Position numbers and translations under genes: made by a program. A model generated the notes under the pieces. That model made no database searches, had not been told where the DNA came from, and was given only the letters and a program-made list of their open reading frames with translations. This document shows, piece by piece, positions 60,100 to 64,000 of a stretch of DNA of 64,000 nucleotides; the first letter of the stretch is position 1, and every line of letters starts with the position of its first letter. Source of the DNA: Littorina saxatilis (Eukaryota; Mollusca; Gastropoda; Littorinimorpha; Littorinidae); the NCBI RefSeq assembly GCF_037325665.1, contig NC_090246.1:14612497-14676496 (forward strand), given 5' to 3'.

Positions 60100-61806
60100 G
60101 TGAGATGGATGCGATTTCTTTTGTTCAAATGAGACAAAACTGAAGACCCAAGGACATTATATCACATGCGAATTTGAAACTACTATCTTTCTTCACAATT
60201 CTCCAATGTTGTGCCTAATTATACATCGGTTGCTTCTGAGAATATTCGAAAATGTAGTGACCTCCTGTGTTGTGGTTTCAGAGCATAAACAACATACCTC
60301 GTTCAGTGACAACTGCAAGGTCCAAATATATGAATGAATGCGAGTAAAACTGCTTTGTTTTGAGACGTTTTTCGTTATTACTTAATTGAAAGGCAGTTAT
60401 GTTTGATGCTTGTTTTACCTGGTCAAAAGTAAGCGGAACTGTCATAGTTTTGAGATATTTGTGGCCCTTCACTTAACATGTCCATAGTTGTCTTTATGAC
60501 TAATTTTCCCGTCTGGTTTGTCGTGTAAGGATTGTATTTAATACCAATGTTAGATTAGATTCTGTACTTGACATCAGATCTAGATGGTGTGCAAATAGGC
60601 CATTGTTTAAACATGTTTATGTTTTGCAGAGAACCTGCTGAGCCCGGCCAGACAGCAGGAGAAACAGCTCGGGTAAGAAGTCACGTATGATAATGATATA
60701 TTGATAACTGATACAGGTGAATCAATATGAGCAGATGAAATAGGCAGAAAAGATGGGGTCTTTCCACATTCACCCTTATACTGCTACCTCCTTGAAAAAG
60801 TGCTGAAACATGACAATTACCTACATTCTCATTTGCATGGACAGATACATGTACATGTGCATGATAAAGACAGATATATTCATATTCACCCAAACAAGTG
60901 CATCAAAACCAAATGGTGATAAATACAAAGATGTTTCTATTTTGTGCTTTTAGATGTACACAGTCATTTCTTACAGACGTAGAGAAAGGTACTAAGGAAG
61001 GTACTCACACACACACACACACAGTGTACGAATGCAGACAAACACACACACACCCGCACATGCACACACACATCACAACCACCACTGCACGATCACCATC
61101 ATCATTGTCATCATTATCATTACATTCATTTTCAAATTAACATACTTGCAGACACATACATGTACATTATTCTTGAAATTGATATTTATTTTCCTCTCTT
61201 CTAAATTCTTCCATTTTTATTGTTATCAGCCAGCGGCAGACAACATGGAACGGGAGCAGGCACCAGAACAACTTGTAACTCGGACAGGTAAAATCAATAC
61301 TGTTTGCACTTCAGGTAGCAGTCTGTGTTTACAACTGATTGTTGAGCCTATGCTTTTGTTAGCATGTTTCTTGAGAATGCTTTGTTGCATTTTTAAAAAT
61401 TTTTAGCGTGACAATTATGGATGTTGTCCTTCAGACTTAAGGCACAGTAAGCCTCCCTTAAACCATCACAGATACTGTCAGGCTTTTACACACAGTACAA
61501 ACACCCTCACAGTATCTGTGACGGTTTACGGGAGGCGTACTGTGCCTTTAAGTACAAATTGTTAATGAGAAAAGAATGGACGATTACATTACTGTTGTGG
61601 TGGCACACCTCTTTCATGTTTTACATCTCACAAAGAAAAGCCGTTTTTCAGTGTTTAGAACACACACAGTATTTTTCAAGAATCTCTAAAAAATGCTAGT
61701 GGCATATTCCACGATTTTGAGTTTCAAGCGTTTAAGGTTTGCTGTAAGTGAGATTTAAAATCAACATAAGAACCGCTGATAGATATCTGAGGTTAAATCG
61801 ACCTCT

Positions 61807-61840
<34 letters not shown>

Positions 61841-63867
61841 TTGACATTCTTTGTTTGGCTTTTCTTTTCCTTGATTTTGTTATATATATATAATATATAG
61901 GAAAAAAGTAACTGCTTTTAGTACTGAAGGATGACAGCCTTAGCCATGTTCCTGTTGTTGTGTTTCTTGCATGCCAGTTGGTTTAGTTCAAGGTTCAATC
62001 AATCACAACAGGTTCTCGGCCAAGCTCAGCAGCAGGTAAGCCATCTTCTCGTCCAGCTTCCGCAACGAAGCCATCCTCCAGACCAACATCAGCAACAGCA
62101 CAACGCCCAGCCTCGGCAACCAAGCCGTCTTCACGTCCAGCCTCGGCAACTACCGGTAAGCCGTCTTCACGTCCAGCCTCGGCAACTAAGCCTTCATCTC
62201 GGCCTACATCAGCCACAGCAGAACGACCTCCGTCTGCCAAGCCGGAGGAAGGAGAAGGTCAAGTGTCATCACGACCTGGAAGCGGACGACCTGGTTCCGC
62301 CACTCGTCCAGCCAGCGGCCGTCAGGGGTCAAGGCCAGGGTCATCCGCAAGGTCAGCTGCTGGGTCACAGCGCAGCGGAGGTTCCGGCGGGCAGGAGGTG
62401 GAGGAGCCGCTGGTGGAGGAGGAGGGGGAAGAGGAGGAAGGTTATGACGAAGACACTCCTGCTGAAGGTACGAGGAAAGGCGGATTGCCTGTAGAGCTTT
62501 AGATTTTACTACTCTGCTGCGGTGAATGCAATTGTGCAGGAAATGATTGATAGGTTTGATAATCCTGGTGAAATTCTTTGTCATTTCTTCTGGAACTTTG
62601 TTTTGTTTTTGTTTTATTTAGAATCTTGTCAATATATGTATTTATTTTGAGTTGCTAGAGATGCATACATTTTGAAAAAAAAAGATAATGCTTTGCATTT
62701 ACCTCATGTTGAAAATTCTTCAAATCGCTGACGATTTTAATGTGCAGTATTTGATTTACTGTAGTATTTGTTTTTGTAAACTTTAGTCGCATAGAGTTAT
62801 AAACATGCATAATATTGTTATTCTCTGATTTAATTACAGACAGAAGAGTTCACACAAGCCAATCAGTGTAATAACTGAAATGTTTTACGAATTTGTTTGC
62901 TGTTCTGAATTTTGTTGTTTTTCTCTGGTTCTGAATTTTGTTTCTGCTGCATGATTTTGATACACTAGATTTTCACGTGAAAGATTTGATCTTGATACTG
63001 ATATACATGTTAGCTACATCATATCCTTCCATTTCTGACATGCTTTAAGAAAATAATTGACCTGATGGTTTTGATGTAAAGCATCCTGATCTAACAAGTA
63101 CCTTTGTATTTACTAAGCAGCTGCAGTGTATAAACTCGTTTATGAATATGATCATTTATCATTTAATGGAAGAGATACCTTGCCGTGTAGTACCTGTGAT
63201 AAACCATATCTGATGCAGTTTATCATAAGAGTGGTTCTTGTTTAGCTCTTTTTCAATATTTCTTTTAGCTGGGGAATGTGATTTAATTGTGCGTGTCTGC
63301 AATAATGGATATAAAGATATAAATAAAAATAGATAATAATTTCTGACTGTAATTATAATGTTCAACAACAGCCGCAGAGAAGATTTTGTTTGTGCAGCAT
63401 TTCTTACAGGAACCCCCTTTGTAAGATCCTCCGATATAAGGCAGGCTTCCTTCTTTTTAAGACTTTGACTTTTCTTTTCACAGCCTCTGTAAATTTACCT
63501 CCATTTTAGGGAGGGATCCTTTTTAAGACCTGATATTCTTGAAGTCGGGGAGGTCTTAAAAGGGGGATTCCACTGTACGGTCAAAGAATAAGTTTCTCTG
63601 CACAAATGTATGACATGTTCTTCAATCAGTGATGACCATATTTGTACGACAGGTGGAGAAGAAGGTTTCCCTCCCATGGAAGACCCATACAACACGGGCA
63701 ATGCTCTGATGGCAGTCCCTCCCGGTGGGGGAGACGATGATGGAGATGGAGGTGATGATGACGATGATGAGGAGGAGGATGATGACGAGGAGGAGGAGGA
63801 GGAAATAGAGGAGAGCGAAGAAGGCAGTGATAATGAAACAGAGATGGTGGTTCTTGACCCTGACCAT
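60080..63867 (+). CDS. CCDC40: CCDC40, first five coding exons (264 codons), continues beyond window
   Basis: CCDC40 with CCDC39 forms the 96-nm axonemal ruler needed for inner dynein arms in motile cilia. Exons 60080-60099, 60630-60672, 61230-61287, 62012-62467, 63653-63867 sum to 792 bp in perfect phase. Identity rests on the end of exon 5: EESEEGSDNETEMVVLDPDH against human [20 protein letters not shown], plus the acidic run before it and the position beside TBC1D16. The start MADDENREPAEPGQTAGETA is short and hydrophilic as in other CCDC40s. Exon 4 carries Arg-Pro-Ser-Ala decamer repeats (about residues 47-115) absent from the human protein as I remember it. The coiled-coil core lies right of the window. 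Expressed in ciliated cells by analogy. Confidence 0.85.
60630..60672 (+). CDS. CCDC40: CCDC40 exon 2
   Basis: Acceptor tttatgttttgcag, donor CGG|GTAAGA. Encodes REPAEPGQTAGETAR. Confidence 0.8.
61230..61287 (+). CDS. CCDC40: CCDC40 exon 3
   Basis: Acceptor attgttatcag, donor ACAG|GTAAAA. Encodes PAADNMEREQAPEQLVTRT, ends in phase 1. Confidence 0.78.
61437..61551. mobile_element. 115-bp hairpin MITE with TTAAGGCACAGTA ends
   Basis: Arms TTAAGGCACAGTAAGCCTCC and its complement GGAGGCGTACTGTGCCTTTAA; inner parts catcacagatactgt / acagtatctgtgacgg continue the fold so about 45 of 115 bp pair on each side with few mismatches. In CCDC40 intron 3. Confidence 0.88.
61805..61840. repeat. TA microsatellite
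   Basis: (TA)n, about 15 units; a shorter one follows at 61881-61902. Confidence 0.95.
62012..62467 (+). CDS. CCDC40: CCDC40 exon 4 with RPxSAT decamer repeats
   Basis: Starts GSRPSSAAGKPSSRPASATK, repeats KPSSRP(A/T)SAT about six times with spacers AQRPASAT and AERPPSAK, then SGRPGSATRPASGRQGSRPG and an acidic end EEEGEEEEGYDEDTPAE. Strongly basic then strongly acidic. A GTAAG inside the repeat (62034) is a possible cryptic donor. Acceptor caatcacaacag. Confidence 0.85.
62468..63400 (+). other. CCDC40: CCDC40 intron 4, unrecognised
   Basis: AT-rich intron between exons 4 and 5. No repeat recognised before the hairpin element at 63404. Confidence 0.5.
63404..63577. mobile_element. TTTTAAGAC hairpin element, complete reference copy
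   Basis: Left end TTACAGGAACCCCCTTTGTA, right end AAGGGGGATTCCACTGTA. Interior repeats its own motif: aagatcctccgatataagg, tttttaagactttgactttt, cacagcctctgtaaatttac, ttttaagacctgatattctt and, inverted, ggaggtcttaaaaggggga. In CCDC40 intron 4, 75 bp before exon 5. Confidence 0.8.
63653..63867 (+). CDS. CCDC40: CCDC40 exon 5
   Basis: Encodes GGEEGFPPMEDPYNTGNALM, AVPPGGGDDDGDGGDDDDDE, a Glu run and VVLDPDH. Donor CAT|GTAAAT, phase 0, so the next exon should begin with PLM or similar. Confidence 0.88.
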
Positions 63868-64000
63868 GTAAATGAATTTTGATGTTTTTGTTAATGTAAC
63901 TTGATTGTTTCAGAAGGACAGCATATTTTAGTCAATGTGTGTTCATTTGTGAAACAGAGTAAGATTTCTTTCACTCTGTGTTTGCCTGGGTTGATACGGG

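Overview
This is a eukaryotic nuclear window from a mollusc, most likely a marine gastropod of the periwinkle (Littorina) type. The animal assignment is firm: spliced genes with GT-AG introns and orthologues of vertebrate genes. The gastropod call is an inference from the repeat content (tRNA-headed SINEs, hairpin MITEs, huge GA/CA microsatellites, minisatellites) and is only moderately sure. Coding DNA is a few percent of the window; introns and repeats are the rest.

Layout. (1) 0.7-5.2 kb, minus strand: the first six coding exons (678 codons, the 3' end runs off the left edge) of an SLC36-type amino-acid transporter with a very long Ser/Thr-rich loop. (2) 5.2-9.1 kb: intergenic, dominated by a 27-bp minisatellite. 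(3) 21.4-60.0 kb, minus strand: a complete TBC1D16 gene (RabGAP, ten coding exons, 1021 codons, all phases agreeing), with a probable 5' UTR exon near 59.95 kb and a possible very long 3' UTR reaching a polyadenylation signal at 9.17 kb. (4) Inside the 23.9-kb intron 5-6 of TBC1D16: an antisense, six-exon, apparently noncoding transcription unit (28.6-36.5 kb) and a three-exon, about 101-residue gene on the same strand as TBC1D16 (49.8-45.6 kb). (5) 60.08 kb to the right edge, plus strand: the first five coding exons of CCDC40, a ciliary axoneme assembly factor, which starts about 145 bp from the TBC1D16 5' exon donor.

TBC1D16 and CCDC40 are divergent neighbours here and, from general knowledge of human 17q25.3, also in human, so this looks like ancient microsynteny with a shared promoter. 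I found no operon, CRISPR array, rRNA, functional tRNA gene, or recognisable LTR-retrovirus or Polinton element. The repeat fraction is itself informative: five SINE families with head and tail exchange, several MITE families with visible terminal inverted repeats, a hairpin element that has repeatedly been split by later insertions, and three 5'-truncated LINE tails. All exon boundaries come from reading splice motifs and phase by eye; no alignment was run.
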